From Planctomycetia bacterium (GTDB lineage Bacteria; Planctomycetota; Planctomycetia; Gemmatales; HRBIN36), in NCBI GenBank assembly GCA_016795155.1, contig JAEUIE010000006.1:62001-126000 (forward strand): DNA of 64,000 nt, in the 5' to 3' direction. Under the pieces are notes generated by a model. It ran no database searches, had not been told where the DNA came from, and saw only the letters and a list, made by a program, of their open reading frames with translations. Positions within the stretch are counted from its first letter, which is position 1; every line of letters starts with the position of its first letter. Shown here piece by piece: positions 45,262 through 54,563 of the stretch. The position numbers were made by a program, and so were the translations under genes.

Positions 45262-46914
45262 ATGTCATCGCCCTCCCCCCAAGCCACATACCCTCAACCC
45301 CTTTCCTCGAAGGGTAAGGGGGAGAAGAAACCTTTTGTTCCGCCCCCGCACGGCTTGGCCCATTATGCCTGGCTGGTTGAAATGGCGGGTGCAATCCTTG
45401 TCGTCGCAGTACTCACCATTACCGAATCAGGTGGTATGTTCCGCGATTCTTGTTGCCTCTGGCACCCGGTCGTTGGAGAAAAACTCCTCCATGAGGGCTG
45501 GATTACCACTGACCCATTCAGTCACACCTTTGCTGGCAAATTCTGGATACCATTCCAGTGGCTGGGTGAAGTTGCCATGGCAAAACTCTATGAATGGGCC
45601 AGTTACGATGGAATTTTCTGGGCCACCGTAGCTCTTTTTGCAAGTATGTTCGGTTGGCTGGCAGGCCGGGCCGTACGGTTTGGATGTCATCCCATACTTG
45701 CTGCGCTCATTGGTTCACTTGCGTTTTTTGAATGTTGTCATCATTTCCATGCCCGACCCCATCTCATCACGATGGCAGGCATGTGTTTTCTGATGGCTTT
45801 ACTCACTGATGTTGAAGCAGGCAGGTTGAAAAAACTTCATCTGTTATGGATTATCCCTGCATTCTGTCTGTGGGCCAATATTCATGGCGGCGTGCTCGGC
45901 GGCTGGGGCACCCTGGGTATCGTCTTCTTCGGCTGGGGCGTTTATTGGTTGTTGGGCTGGAATTCACCTATCGATTCCTGGAAAACTGTTGGCTGGTTGA
46001 TCCTACTCTGTATTGCCGCCACTGCAGTGTTCCTGGTTAATCCTTATGGCTACGATTACATGCGCATGTGGGCAGAGATCATGAAGGCTGATCTGCCCAA
46101 GATTATTGTGGAACATGCTCCACTCAATCCAACCAGTGCAGTCGGAATCACCGTTCTGAGTGAAGCCCTTCTCTACTTCTTTATTCTGGCAGGCACATGG
46201 CCAAAGCATCGCCCTCGAGTTGTCTGGCTGTTGCCTATTGTCTGGCTGATTCTCGGTTGTTCTCGTATTCGTCATGCACCATTGTTCTCACTGGTCGCCA
46301 TGATTGCGATCATCGACATGTTGCCTTACTGCAAATGGATGCACTGGCTGGCCAAGCGAAGTGATCTGTATGTTGAACCCAAGCCAGACGATCCAAAAGA
46401 ACCGACTTGGGGCATTATTGCAGCTCGCTTATTCCCTTTGTTGATACTGGCTGTCCCTATCACCGGTTTGCGATTTGTCGAACTCGATAAGGAATGGTGG
46501 CCGCTGGAACTGATTCCTGAAATGAAAGAGCAGGCACAAAAACCGAATGTGAAATTATTCAACGAAGATCGCCTGGCAGGCATGGTCATCCGCTATGTTC
46601 CGGAACTGAAAGTATTCGTAGATGATCGTTGCGAACTCTATGGCGAAGCATTTCTACTTGATTACCTGGATGCCATCCGCGACAAGCCAGCCGACAAACC
46701 CAAGAATCCAGATCCTGATGCACCCACGGTGTTAACTCCGCAAGAGAGAGAAAAACAGGAATACTGGATGAATGAATGGACTAAACGGTACGGCATCAAC
46801 CTGGCTCTTGTGCAGCCCAAGAGCAAGTTCGCAGCGTACCTTCGCACTGCACCTGGCTGGAGACTCGTCAAGGAAGTGAAAGGCGGATGCCTGTTTGTCA
46901 AAGATAACAATTGA
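45262..46914 (+). CDS. GT-C-like polytopic membrane protein, possible glycosyltransferase
   Basis: About 550 aa with roughly ten membrane helices and a soluble C-terminal domain. The N-terminal loop after helix 1 (GGMFRDSCCLWHPVVGEKLL, GWITTDPFSHTFAGKFWIPF) and the C-terminal LAGMVIRYVPELKVFVDDRC, ELYGEAFLLDYLDAI, KRYGINLALV resemble a widespread family of GT-C-like membrane proteins thought to use polyprenyl-linked sugars. The specific activity is unknown. The start is uncertain: the frame is open from 45190, but that part is palindromic repeat DNA, so ATG 45262 is chosen. Confidence 0.7.
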   Translation: MSSPSPQATYPQPLSSKGKGEKKPFVPPPHGLAHYAWLVEMAGAILVVAVLTITESGGMFRDSCCLWHPVVGEKLLHEGWITTDPFSHTFAGKFWIPFQWLGEVAMAKLYEWASYDGIFWATVALFASMFGWLAGRAVRFGCHPILAALIGSLAFFECCHHFHARPHLITMAGMCFLMALLTDVEAGRLKKLHLLWIIPAFCLWANIHGGVLGGWGTLGIVFFGWGVYWLLGWNSPIDSWKTVGWLILLCIAATAVFLVNPYGYDYMRMWAEIMKADLPKIIVEHAPLNPTSAVGITVLSEALLYFFILAGTWPKHRPRVVWLLPIVWLILGCSRIRHAPLFSLVAMIAIIDMLPYCKWMHWLAKRSDLYVEPKPDDPKEPTWGIIAARLFPLLILAVPITGLRFVELDKEWWPLELIPEMKEQAQKPNVKLFNEDRLAGMVIRYVPELKVFVDDRCELYGEAFLLDYLDAIRDKPADKPKNPDPDAPTVLTPQEREKQEYWMNEWTKRYGINLALVQPKSKFAAYLRTAPGWRLVKEVKGGCLFVKDNN

Positions 46915-47007
46915 ACTTTGACAACAGCATCCATAATCGTCACAATCATCTGAGGAACAGTCTGGCTGAACCAGCCAAATCAATCACTTTTCATCACTTT
47001 GGGTTTC

Positions 47008-48057
47008 ATGATGTTACTTTGTGTATTGCTTGCCGGTTTGACATTGGATGAAACAGAGCTGAGCAAACAGCCCGGTGTACTGGTGCGTGAATTCATTTAC
47101 GAGAAAGCGCCGTTTCCAGAGTGTCATGCCTCTACCATTGTTGAAACACCCCAGGGAATAGTTGCAGCCTGGTTTGGAGGAACCGAAGAAAAGCACCGTG
47201 ATGTCGGCATATGGATTTCACGTCTGGAGAATGGAAAATGGACAGCACCCGTAGAAGTCGCCGACGGTGTTATCAATTCCACGAAGCGGTTCCCAACATG
47301 GAATCCGGTACTGCATCAAGTCAAGGGTGGAGATTTACTGCTCTTCTACAAAGTTGGCCCTATTCCTGCTTCCTGGTGGGGCGAAGTCAAACGATCCAAA
47401 GATCATGGCAAGACATGGTCGTCAGCAGAGAAATTACCTGACAACATCATTGGCCCCATCAAGAACAAGGCAATCACCCTAGACGATGGCACCATTCTCT
47501 CAGGCTGCAGCACCGAGAACCAGGGCTGGCGACTGCACTTTGAGCGCAGCACTGATCAGGGGAAAACCTGGACCAGCACAGGTCCCATTCATGACGGCAA
47601 GGACGTCGGAGCCATTCAGCCAACTTTGTTACTGCATCCGCAGGGTCGCATACAGGCACTGAATCGTACTCGGGGCAAAGGCAAGATCTACGAAACATGG
47701 TCAGGTGATGGAGGCAAAACCTGGTCCAAACTGACACCAACGTCATTACCCCATTCCAATTCCGGTATTGATGGAGTGACTTTGACAGATGGCAGACAGC
47801 TATTGGTCTACAACCATGTCGATATTGCTGGAGTTGTTTCCCGAGCACGAACACCACTGAATGTCGCCATCTCCGATGATGGCAAAAACTGGAAAGCCGC
47901 AGCCATTCTGGAGAATGATAAAGGGGAATATTCATACCCTGCAGTCATACAGTCCAGTGACGGAAAAATTCACATTGTTTACACCTGGAAGCGGAAGAAA
48001 ATACGGCATGTCGTACTTGATCCAGCCCAATTGGAAATAAAGAATTTGTGGAAATAA
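47008..48057 (+). CDS. secreted sialidase-fold (BNR repeat) hydrolase
   Basis: About 349 aa. A short signal peptide (MMLLCVLLAGLTLDE) is followed by a six-bladed propeller of the sialidase superfamily. The Asp-box pattern SxDxGxTW recurs: SKDHGKTW, STDQGKTW, SGDGGKTW and SDDGKNW. PFPECHASTIVETPQGIVAA and AWFGGTEEKHRDVGIWISR are typical of the planctomycete exo-alpha-sialidase-like group. It may cleave sialic acid or another sugar. The start is ATG 47008; a TTG at 46999 is also in frame. Neither has an SD. Confidence 0.82.
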   Translation: MMLLCVLLAGLTLDETELSKQPGVLVREFIYEKAPFPECHASTIVETPQGIVAAWFGGTEEKHRDVGIWISRLENGKWTAPVEVADGVINSTKRFPTWNPVLHQVKGGDLLLFYKVGPIPASWWGEVKRSKDHGKTWSSAEKLPDNIIGPIKNKAITLDDGTILSGCSTENQGWRLHFERSTDQGKTWTSTGPIHDGKDVGAIQPTLLLHPQGRIQALNRTRGKGKIYETWSGDGGKTWSKLTPTSLPHSNSGIDGVTLTDGRQLLVYNHVDIAGVVSRARTPLNVAISDDGKNWKAAAILENDKGEYSYPAVIQSSDGKIHIVYTWKRKKIRHVVLDPAQLEIKNLWK

Positions 48058-48062
48058 TACAC

Positions 48063-48080
48063 CTTTCATCTTCATGAAAG
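48063..48080 (+). terminator. hairpin after sialidase gene
   Basis: CTTTCAT (48063-48069) and ATGAAAG (48074-48080), perfect 7-bp stem with a CTTC tetraloop, five bases past the stop. No T-run; weak terminator candidate. Confidence 0.4.
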
Positions 48081-48199
48081 TCTCGGTGACAGCCCCTTGT
48101 CAACCCGGAGCACAGGGCTTAGTATCTCAGAAGCATGATGGCACGTGAGGCGATGAGGCCCGCGCTACTCATTCTTACAGGATTTAAGAGACATCATTG

Positions 48200-48559
48200 A
48201 TGGGTAGCACACGCAAGGCAACCGTTCAGGTTTCTGTCAGTCTGGAACGAGCCGCCCGGCTGTATCGGCTGGTGGAATGGCTGGGTGAAGGCCCGCGAAC
48301 CCGTGCCCAAATCCTGAATAAGCTCAAAATCGATATCCGCACTTTCTACCGTGATCTCGAGCTTCTGCGTGAATGTCAAATCGATGTTGCTTTGACCTCT
48401 CGCAAATATGTATTGATACCCGATGTCAAATCTGCCCTGATGGTTTTGCCTTTCCCTGACCCGTGCATCAACCTGGGTGAAGCACAGCAACTTTCAAAAG
48501 GTCGTTTGAAAATTCATCAAAAATTACGCGACGTTCTCAAGCAGATTGTTCGGAAATAA
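48200..48559 (+). CDS. small HTH protein, DeoR/WYL-regulator-like N-terminal domain
   Basis: 119 aa. Residues about 18-75 form a winged helix like that heading WYL/DeoR regulators (ARLYRLVEWLGEGPRTRAQI, DIRTFYRDLELLRECQI, then the wing ALTSRKYVLIP). The C-terminal 45 residues are short and helical (LGEAQQLSKGRLKIHQKLRD), without the WYL ligand domain. It may be a stand-alone DNA-binding regulator. ATG 48200 follows a TTG at 48197 in the same frame. It lies upstream of the glycan operon (77-bp gap). Confidence 0.7.
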   Translation: MGSTRKATVQVSVSLERAARLYRLVEWLGEGPRTRAQILNKLKIDIRTFYRDLELLRECQIDVALTSRKYVLIPDVKSALMVLPFPDPCINLGEAQQLSKGRLKIHQKLRDVLKQIVRK

Positions 48560-48636
48560 CCCGTTACATGCTGTGCCGTTGACTCTCTTCCCAACAACAG
48601 CAGAATAACAATCAGTACCTATGTCTTTGAATTACT

Positions 48637-49578
48637 ATGAATTCATATCCGGCCATCTCTGTTGTTATTCCAGTTTACCAGAGTGAGAAAAGCCTGCCTC
48701 CGTTAATTGAACAGTTGGAAACAGCGCTGAAAGCATTGTCTTTACCTGATTTCGAAGTCATCATGGTGAACGATGCCAGTCGAGACAATAGCTGGAAGGT
48801 CATCCAGACTTTATCAGTAGAGAAACCCTGGATACGTGGCATCTGTCTGATGCGCAATTACGGTCAGCATAATGCCGTTTTATGTGGTATACGAGCAGCA
48901 CGCTTTCCCGTGGTTGTTACGATAGATGACGACCTGCAGCATCCGCCCGGTGAGATCGTCAAACTAATGAACGCACTGAATGATGAAACTGATGTTGTGT
49001 ATGGTACACCTGAGAAGGAACAGCATGGCCTATGGCGAGACCTGGCTTCAGTAGTCACCAAGATGGCCCTGCAAAGCGCCATGGGAACCACGATTGCCCG
49101 CAAGGTTTCAGCATTTCGCCTGTTTCGCACCAAGTTGCGTGATGCCTTTGCCACTTATTCCAGTCCATATGTTTCCGTTGATGTACTCCTCACCTGGGGC
49201 AGCACACGTTTTACCTCAGTCAAAGTGAGACATGACCCGCGTACAATCGGAAAATCGAACTACACTTTCTCAAAGCTTGCACGGCATGCGATGAACATGA
49301 TTACCGGCTTTAGTGCCGTACCTCTGCGATTGGCGACCTTCATTGGATTTGGATTTGCCTTGTTTGGCGGATTGTTGCTTGTTTATCTGCTGATCAATTA
49401 TTTTGTAACAGGTGGAGGCGTTCAGGGATTCACCTTCCTTGCCTCAGTTATTTCACTATTCTCAGGGGTTCAGCTCTTTGCCCTGGGCATCATGGGTGAA
49501 TACCTGGCACGTATGCACTTCCGCATGATGGATCGACCTTCCTATACTGTCCGCGTCGTGACAGGAGATACGACATGA
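48637..49578 (+). CDS. family 2 glycosyltransferase, polyprenyl-phosphate sugar synthase type
   Basis: 313-aa GT-A enzyme of the DPM1/ArnC-like group that transfers a sugar to polyprenyl phosphate. N-terminal ISVVIPVYQSEKSLPPLIEQ, nucleotide-binding VTIDDDLQHPPGEIVKLMNA, and two C-terminal membrane helices (ATFIGFGFALFGGLLLVYLL, FLASVISLFSGVQLFALGI) match. It is the first gene of a tightly packed set and overlaps the next by 4 bp. Confidence 0.9.
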   Translation: MNSYPAISVVIPVYQSEKSLPPLIEQLETALKALSLPDFEVIMVNDASRDNSWKVIQTLSVEKPWIRGICLMRNYGQHNAVLCGIRAARFPVVVTIDDDLQHPPGEIVKLMNALNDETDVVYGTPEKEQHGLWRDLASVVTKMALQSAMGTTIARKVSAFRLFRTKLRDAFATYSSPYVSVDVLLTWGSTRFTSVKVRHDPRTIGKSNYTFSKLARHAMNMITGFSAVPLRLATFIGFGFALFGGLLLVYLLINYFVTGGGVQGFTFLASVISLFSGVQLFALGIMGEYLARMHFRMMDRPSYTVRVVTGDTT

Positions 49579-50636
49579 CAGCCCCAGTGAATATCCTGCT
49601 CTTGGGATTGGGTGGAAACGTCAGTCAGGGAATCTTAAAAGCGTTAAGGAAATCACAACTGCCTTTGAGGATCATTGGCGGTTGCGTACGTGCTGAAGCA
49701 GCAGGGCTCTACTTCTGTGATCATGCTCTCGTCACGCCTTATGCCACCGATCCGCATTTCATCAATTGGTTGATAACCACCTGTAATCAGTTTCAGATAC
49801 ACGGCATATTGACCGGTGTAGAAGAAATTCTGATTGCCATGGCACTGCACCAGAAAGCCTTGCAGCAGAATACCACTGCCAGGGTCATTTCTTCGTCGTA
49901 TGAACGGCTCGAAATCTGTCATGACAAGCTGAAAACAGCCCATTGGCTGAAAGCTAACGGATTGAATTATCCGAAATCAGTAGATGCCGGTAACGAGGCG
50001 GACGTTTTGAATCTTCTTAATGATCTGGGACTGCCCTTATTCGCCAAGCCAAAAGTGGGTAAAGGTGCGAAAGGCGCCATGCGGATTGATAGCATCGAAC
50101 AACTCAACAGTTTGCGTGGCAATGCAGAATATGTCATCCAGGAATTTCTACCTGAACAACAAAACGAAATTACCGCTGCCAGCTTTTCTGACATAGATGG
50201 CGAGGTTCGTGGCATCATCCTTTTCAAGCGAGATTTACAGAATGGCACGACGGTGTGCGCACAGGTCACACACTCGCCGATTGTTGAACAGGAAGTGATG
50301 CGAATCAGTCAGCGATTAAAGCCGAGTGGTCCATGCAACATGCAATTGCGAATGCATCGGGGTAAACCAGTATGTTTCGAGATTAATTTACGTTATTCGG
50401 GTACAGCACCCATCCGAGCCGAGCTGGGCTTTAATGATGTAGAAGCAGGAATACGTCACTATATTCTTGGCGAACCTGCGTACGATCTGGCAAAGATTCG
50501 GAACGGATTTGCATTGCGGTTCTGGAATGAAGTGTATCTCGACGAACAATCGTACACCCGTTTTCAGTCGAAGGGAAGCTTTGAGAATCCTGCTCAGAGC
50601 ATTCAGCAATTCGAACAGTTCGGGAGAAAGCAGTGA
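49575..50636 (+). CDS. ATP-grasp ligase, CarB/PylC-like
   Basis: 353 aa. An N-terminal Rossmann-like part (ILLLGLGGNVSQGILKALR) is followed by an ATP-grasp fold: SSYERLEICHDKLKTAHWL, PLFAKPKVGKGAKGAMRI, YVIQEFLPEQQNEITAAS and the metal-binding VCFEINLRYSGTAPIRAELG. ATP-grasp enzymes join an amine or amino acid to a carboxylate via an acylphosphate. Embedded between sugar genes, it may attach an amino acid or carbamoyl-like group to a glycan; this is inference. ATGA and GTGA overlaps couple it to both neighbours. Confidence 0.8.
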   Translation: MTAPVNILLLGLGGNVSQGILKALRKSQLPLRIIGGCVRAEAAGLYFCDHALVTPYATDPHFINWLITTCNQFQIHGILTGVEEILIAMALHQKALQQNTTARVISSSYERLEICHDKLKTAHWLKANGLNYPKSVDAGNEADVLNLLNDLGLPLFAKPKVGKGAKGAMRIDSIEQLNSLRGNAEYVIQEFLPEQQNEITAASFSDIDGEVRGIILFKRDLQNGTTVCAQVTHSPIVEQEVMRISQRLKPSGPCNMQLRMHRGKPVCFEINLRYSGTAPIRAELGFNDVEAGIRHYILGEPAYDLAKIRNGFALRFWNEVYLDEQSYTRFQSKGSFENPAQSIQQFEQFGRKQ

Positions 50637-51514
50637 AAGTCCTGATTACAGGCGCATCTGGTCTGGTCGGTGGGGCCATTGCCAGGCATTTGATACAAGC
50701 TGGACATGATGTTACTTGTCTTGTGAATAATCAAAATGTTGAGCTGCGTTGTGATTATGTAACTGGAAGACTGGGCGATGCATCCTTAGTTCAGAAAGTC
50801 CTCTCTAACAGTCCACGCTGCGATGCCATAATTCATGCTGCAGCAAAGATCAGCTACGACAACACACATCCTGAAATCATCACTACGAATATTATCGGCA
50901 CCGAGCAGTTGATCCAACTTGCAAGGAAGTGGCACTCAAAGACGTTTGTTTACCTGTCATCGATTGGTGTAATTGGAAAGCCAGTGTACCATCCCATCAC
51001 TGAAGATCACCCTGTGAATCCGCTCAGCCTGTACCATGCATCCAAACTGTTTGGCGAGCACTTGGTCCTGCTCCAATCAGATATTCCTTCACGCGTAATC
51101 TTGAGGCTGACAGCACCGGTAGGTGTTCACATGCCTCAACAGCGGATTCTGCCAGCGTTTGTCAAAAATGCCATTCAACATTTGCCTCTGCAAATTCAAG
51201 GCAGTGGTGAAAGACAACAGAACTATGTTGATGTTCGCGACATTACACAATGCGTCTGCAACGCACTTTCGTACACTGGCACAGGCATTTTCAACCTGGG
51301 CGGCAGCGATTGTATCTCAAACCTGAAATTGGCCAGGTTATGTATTGAACTACTAAACTCAAAATCAACAATTGAGCATTCCTCAACAGCTGACCCGGCA
51401 CCCGACGAAGTATGGAATGTGTCGATTGATCGTGCGAAAAAACAGCTGAATTATCAGCCTCAATTCGATATCCGCTCAGTCATTAGGCAACTTGCAGATT
51501 ATTATGCTCATTAG
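50633..51514 (+). CDS. NAD-dependent sugar epimerase/dehydratase
   Basis: 293-aa extended short-chain dehydrogenase. It has the nucleotide-binding motif LITGASGLVGGAIARHLI at the N-terminus, the catalytic Tyr-Lys pair in YHASKLFGEHL, and the upstream SSIGVIG. It probably changes C4 or oxidises/dehydrates an activated sugar. The start is GTG at 50633 overlapping the ATP-grasp stop as GTGA, with GGGAG upstream. A 127-bp gap follows before the acetyltransferase. Confidence 0.85.
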   Translation: MKVLITGASGLVGGAIARHLIQAGHDVTCLVNNQNVELRCDYVTGRLGDASLVQKVLSNSPRCDAIIHAAAKISYDNTHPEIITTNIIGTEQLIQLARKWHSKTFVYLSSIGVIGKPVYHPITEDHPVNPLSLYHASKLFGEHLVLLQSDIPSRVILRLTAPVGVHMPQQRILPAFVKNAIQHLPLQIQGSGERQQNYVDVRDITQCVCNALSYTGTGIFNLGGSDCISNLKLARLCIELLNSKSTIEHSSTADPAPDEVWNVSIDRAKKQLNYQPQFDIRSVIRQLADYYAH

Positions 51515-51641
51515 ATTCGACTTCATGATAAGACTGTACCTTTTTCACTTGTGCTACAGAAAACGATATTGCAGACTTGAAGGTATTCCTTTTTGCAGCA
51601 GTACTAGATAACAACATTATTCACTTCGTTGTTATTGATGT

Positions 51642-52415
51642 ATGTATAGCTTCTGGAAACGAATGCTGATGCAAGCTGGTGAGAGTGAACCCTGGCAACT
51701 CCTCTACTGGGATACCAATTTGTTTGGTATCCGTATTGCCCGCATTCTGCAGCCATTGACCGAAGTTGAGTTGCAGGCCTATCTGCTCTGGGCTCAATCG
51801 CACGATATTGAATGCACGTATTACGATTGCCCCATCGAACACGTTGACGCTATTCATCTTGCTCAACACTACAGCTTTCAGTTTGTTGATATGCGGGTAT
51901 TGCTGAAGCGATCGATGAAAATCTCCGTTCCTTCGCATGCATCAGATAATGAAATCCGATCCGCACGTGATTCTGATATCGAGAAACTGCAGGCTCTATC
52001 CGTCGAGTTGCATAAGGATACCAGGTTTTTTGCTGATCGTCGTTTTCCAGTTGCCCAGGCTCGTGAACTCTATGCCATCTGGATGAGAAATGAATGTGCT
52101 GCAACCGACGGAGTTGTTTGGGTGAAAGTTGATGAGAACGATTCGCCCATTGGTTACCTGACCTGCAAAGCCCAGGGCGAGCTTGGCACTATTGGTCTAT
52201 TTGGAGTCGCTTCGCAATATCAGGGGAAAGGAATTGGGCAAGCGTTATTACGAAAAGGGTTAGGTTGGTTTAATGAACAGAAATGCCAGAGAGTGCAGGT
52301 AGTAACGCAAGGCAGGAATACAGGAGCTTTGGCCAGTTACTGCATGCAGCAGTTCCTTATCATCAAGCAATCGGTCTGGCTTCATCGTTGGACGCAATCG
52401 ACAGGCAGTTCATGA
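51642..52415 (+). CDS. GNAT acetyltransferase, WecD-like
   Basis: 257 aa. The N-terminal half (WDTNLFGIRIARIL, ECTYYDCPIEHVDAIHLAQH) resembles the substrate part of WecD, and the C-terminal half is a GNAT domain with the acetyl-CoA loop SQYQGKGIGQALLRKGLGWF and VVTQGRNTGALASY. WecD acetylates dTDP-4-amino-4,6-dideoxygalactose with acetyl-CoA. The adjacent WecE-like gene makes that assignment plausible. The start may be ATG 51642 or 51663. The stop overlaps the methyltransferase start as ATGA. Confidence 0.78.
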   Translation: MYSFWKRMLMQAGESEPWQLLYWDTNLFGIRIARILQPLTEVELQAYLLWAQSHDIECTYYDCPIEHVDAIHLAQHYSFQFVDMRVLLKRSMKISVPSHASDNEIRSARDSDIEKLQALSVELHKDTRFFADRRFPVAQARELYAIWMRNECAATDGVVWVKVDENDSPIGYLTCKAQGELGTIGLFGVASQYQGKGIGQALLRKGLGWFNEQKCQRVQVVTQGRNTGALASYCMQQFLIIKQSVWLHRWTQSTGSS

Positions 52416-53242
52416 AATCCATTGCAGATCTCTCTTCACAACTTCAATTCGATGAACATGGCATCTGGCGAAGCCAGCGTTCACATCAGCTATCCTATCC
52501 TGAAGAAGGTAATCAACTGTATTACCAACTCGAAGACACTTCATTCTGGTTTCAACATCGCAATCAGGTCTTGTGCGAAATCGTGAAGCAATTCCCGCCT
52601 GCAGGTACATTCTTCGACATCGGCGGAGGAAATGGCTGTGTTGCCAATGCACTTCAGACGCAAGGACTGGAAGTCATTCTGTTGGAACCGGGGCCTGCCG
52701 GTGCATTGAATGCCAGAAAACGGGGTGTCCAACAGGTTATTTGTTCTACGCTGGAAGATGCTGGATTGGCTGAAGCCAGTATTCCAGCTGCAGGTCTATT
52801 TGATGTCATCGAGCATATCAATGATGATCAATCTTTGATGAAATATCTACGCACTCGCATGATGACAGGTGGCTTACTTTACATCACCGTGCCTGCATTC
52901 AGCATGCTTTGGTCGCACGAGGATGTTGAAGCTGGTCATTTCAGGCGATTTACTCTTTCACGACTTAAAAAACTAATTGAACAAACTGGCTATCAAGTTG
53001 AATACTCTACTTACTTTTTCAGTTTTCTGACAATTCCCATTTTCCTGCTCCGATCCATACCTTCAGCCATTGGTTTTCGTAAACAAAGCAAATCAGAGAA
53101 GGTTCAAGAGGAACACCGCCCTCGATCGGGATTTATCGGAAAATGGATGGATCGGTCGCGACAGAAGGAACTTCAACGCATCCACCAGAAGAAAACACTT
53201 TTCTGGGGCAGCAGTTGCCTTCTGGTTGCCCGTGCCGTTTAG
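52412..53242 (+). CDS. class I SAM-dependent methyltransferase
   Basis: 276 aa from the ATG at 52412, which overlaps the acetyltransferase stop. SAM motif I is GTFFDIGGGNGCVANAL near residue 67; LFDVIEHINDDQSLMKYL and TVPAFSMLWSHEDVEAGHFR follow, the pattern of small methyltransferases in glycan loci. A hydrophobic segment (YFFSFLTIPIFLLRSIPSAI) near residue 205 suggests membrane association. The substrate is probably a sugar or lipid-linked intermediate. The frame is open upstream to 52283, but that would overlap the previous gene by 133 bp. Confidence 0.82.
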   Translation: MKSIADLSSQLQFDEHGIWRSQRSHQLSYPEEGNQLYYQLEDTSFWFQHRNQVLCEIVKQFPPAGTFFDIGGGNGCVANALQTQGLEVILLEPGPAGALNARKRGVQQVICSTLEDAGLAEASIPAAGLFDVIEHINDDQSLMKYLRTRMMTGGLLYITVPAFSMLWSHEDVEAGHFRRFTLSRLKKLIEQTGYQVEYSTYFFSFLTIPIFLLRSIPSAIGFRKQSKSEKVQEEHRPRSGFIGKWMDRSRQKELQRIHQKKTLFWGSSCLLVARAV

Positions 53243-53265
53243 TCCGATATGTTTAGGAAGAACCT

Positions 53266-54405
53266 ATGTCGCATGAGCAACTGATAACTTTTAATCGCTC
53301 TTCCACCATTGGCAAAGAATTCCAGTACATTGCCGAGACCCTGCTGGTAGGACAGATTGCAGGCGACCAGACCTTCACCAGAAAATGTCATCAACTGTTC
53401 GAATCCAAACTCGGTGTTGCCAAAGCATTGCTCACCACATCCTGCACCCATGCACTGGAAATGTCAGCACTGCTGCTGAATATTCAACCAGGCGATGAAG
53501 TGATCGTTCCGGCTTTTACCTTTGTGTCAACAGCCAATGCCTTTGCATTACGTGGCGCTAGAATTGTTTTTGCAGATATCAGACCGGATACCATCAATCT
53601 GGACGAACAGCAACTTACCCGATTGATTACACCCAGAACCAAAGCACTGGTTGTCGTGCATTATGCCGGTGTTGCCTGTGCTATGGAACCAATCCTGGCT
53701 ATTTGTCGCAAGCATGGTATCTCTGTTGTTGAAGACAATGCCCACGGATTGTTTGGCCGTTACCAAGGCAAGCCACTCGGTACGCTGGGCTGCCTGTCAA
53801 CGCTCAGCTTTCACGAGACGAAGAACTTTACTTGTGGTGAAGGCGGAGCATTATTGATTAACGATCCTCAATACATCGAGCGTGCTGAGATCATCCGTGA
53901 AAAGGGTACCAACCGAAGTCGGTTCTTTCGCGGGCAGGTCGATAAGTATACCTGGGTAGACGTCGGCTCCAGTTATTTGATCTCCGACGTCCTGGCTGCG
54001 TTCCTTTTTGCACAACTTGAGCGATCAGAAGAAATTCAGTCTAAACGTCGGGTGATCTGGAATCGTTACAACAGCGAACTGCAGGATTGGGCCAGTAAGC
54101 ATCACGTCCAACTGCCCCATGTGCCTGAAGATTGCGATCAAGCCTACCACATGTATTATCTCGTGATGCCATCACTGGAGAAAAGGCAATCGTTGATTGC
54201 ATATCTCAGGTCACACAACATCATTTCCGTATTTCATTATCAATCACTTCATCTTTCCGACATGGGTAAAAAATATGGAGGCAAACCGGGCGACTGTCCC
54301 GTTACTGAGCGTATGAGCGACTGTCTGCTTAGACTTCCTTTCTTCAACGACATGTCGGTTGATCAGCAGTTCAGAGTAATCAATGCAATAAAACAATGGA
54401 AGTAA
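53266..54405 (+). CDS. DegT/DnrJ/EryC1-type sugar aminotransferase, WecE-like
   Basis: 379-aa PLP enzyme. PAFTFVSTANAFALRGARIV, SVVEDNAHGLFGRYQG and the PLP lysine in HETKNFTCGEGGALL match dTDP-4-amino-4,6-dideoxygalactose transaminase (WecE/RffA). With the WecD-like gene two places upstream this gives a likely route to dTDP-4-acetamido-4,6-dideoxygalactose. The dTDP-glucose synthase and dehydratase genes that would supply the substrate are not in the window. SD-like AGGAAG precedes the start. It follows the methyltransferase by 23 bp. Confidence 0.88.
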   Translation: MSHEQLITFNRSSTIGKEFQYIAETLLVGQIAGDQTFTRKCHQLFESKLGVAKALLTTSCTHALEMSALLLNIQPGDEVIVPAFTFVSTANAFALRGARIVFADIRPDTINLDEQQLTRLITPRTKALVVVHYAGVACAMEPILAICRKHGISVVEDNAHGLFGRYQGKPLGTLGCLSTLSFHETKNFTCGEGGALLINDPQYIERAEIIREKGTNRSRFFRGQVDKYTWVDVGSSYLISDVLAAFLFAQLERSEEIQSKRRVIWNRYNSELQDWASKHHVQLPHVPEDCDQAYHMYYLVMPSLEKRQSLIAYLRSHNIISVFHYQSLHLSDMGKKYGGKPGDCPVTERMSDCLLRLPFFNDMSVDQQFRVINAIKQWK

Positions 54406-54533
54406 CAACTCAATTGGTTTAAACAAGAAAAGATAGGTAATCTAGGAAAGCACAAACTAGTTACTCTTCTTGACCCCTTCACTCGATCTTGTTATCTGCA
54501 TTCGTGTTAGGGGGATTAGCTACCTGAGGGGGA

Positions 54534-54556
54534 GTTGTTGCTGCACAGGCAACAAC
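54534..54556 (+). other. hairpin between SD-like site and TolC start
   Basis: GTTGTTGC (54534-54541) pairs with GCAACAAC (54549-54556), loop seven bases. A strong SD-like GAGGGGGAG lies immediately upstream (about 54526-54534) while the likely start is ATG 54564. Folding would bring the SD nearer the start codon. Confidence 0.45.
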
Positions 54557-54563
54557 ATGCATC

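Noticed and set aside
52283-52411. Upstream start for the methyltransferase
   Set aside because: It would overlap the acetyltransferase by 133 bp; ATG 52412 forms a normal ATGA overlap.
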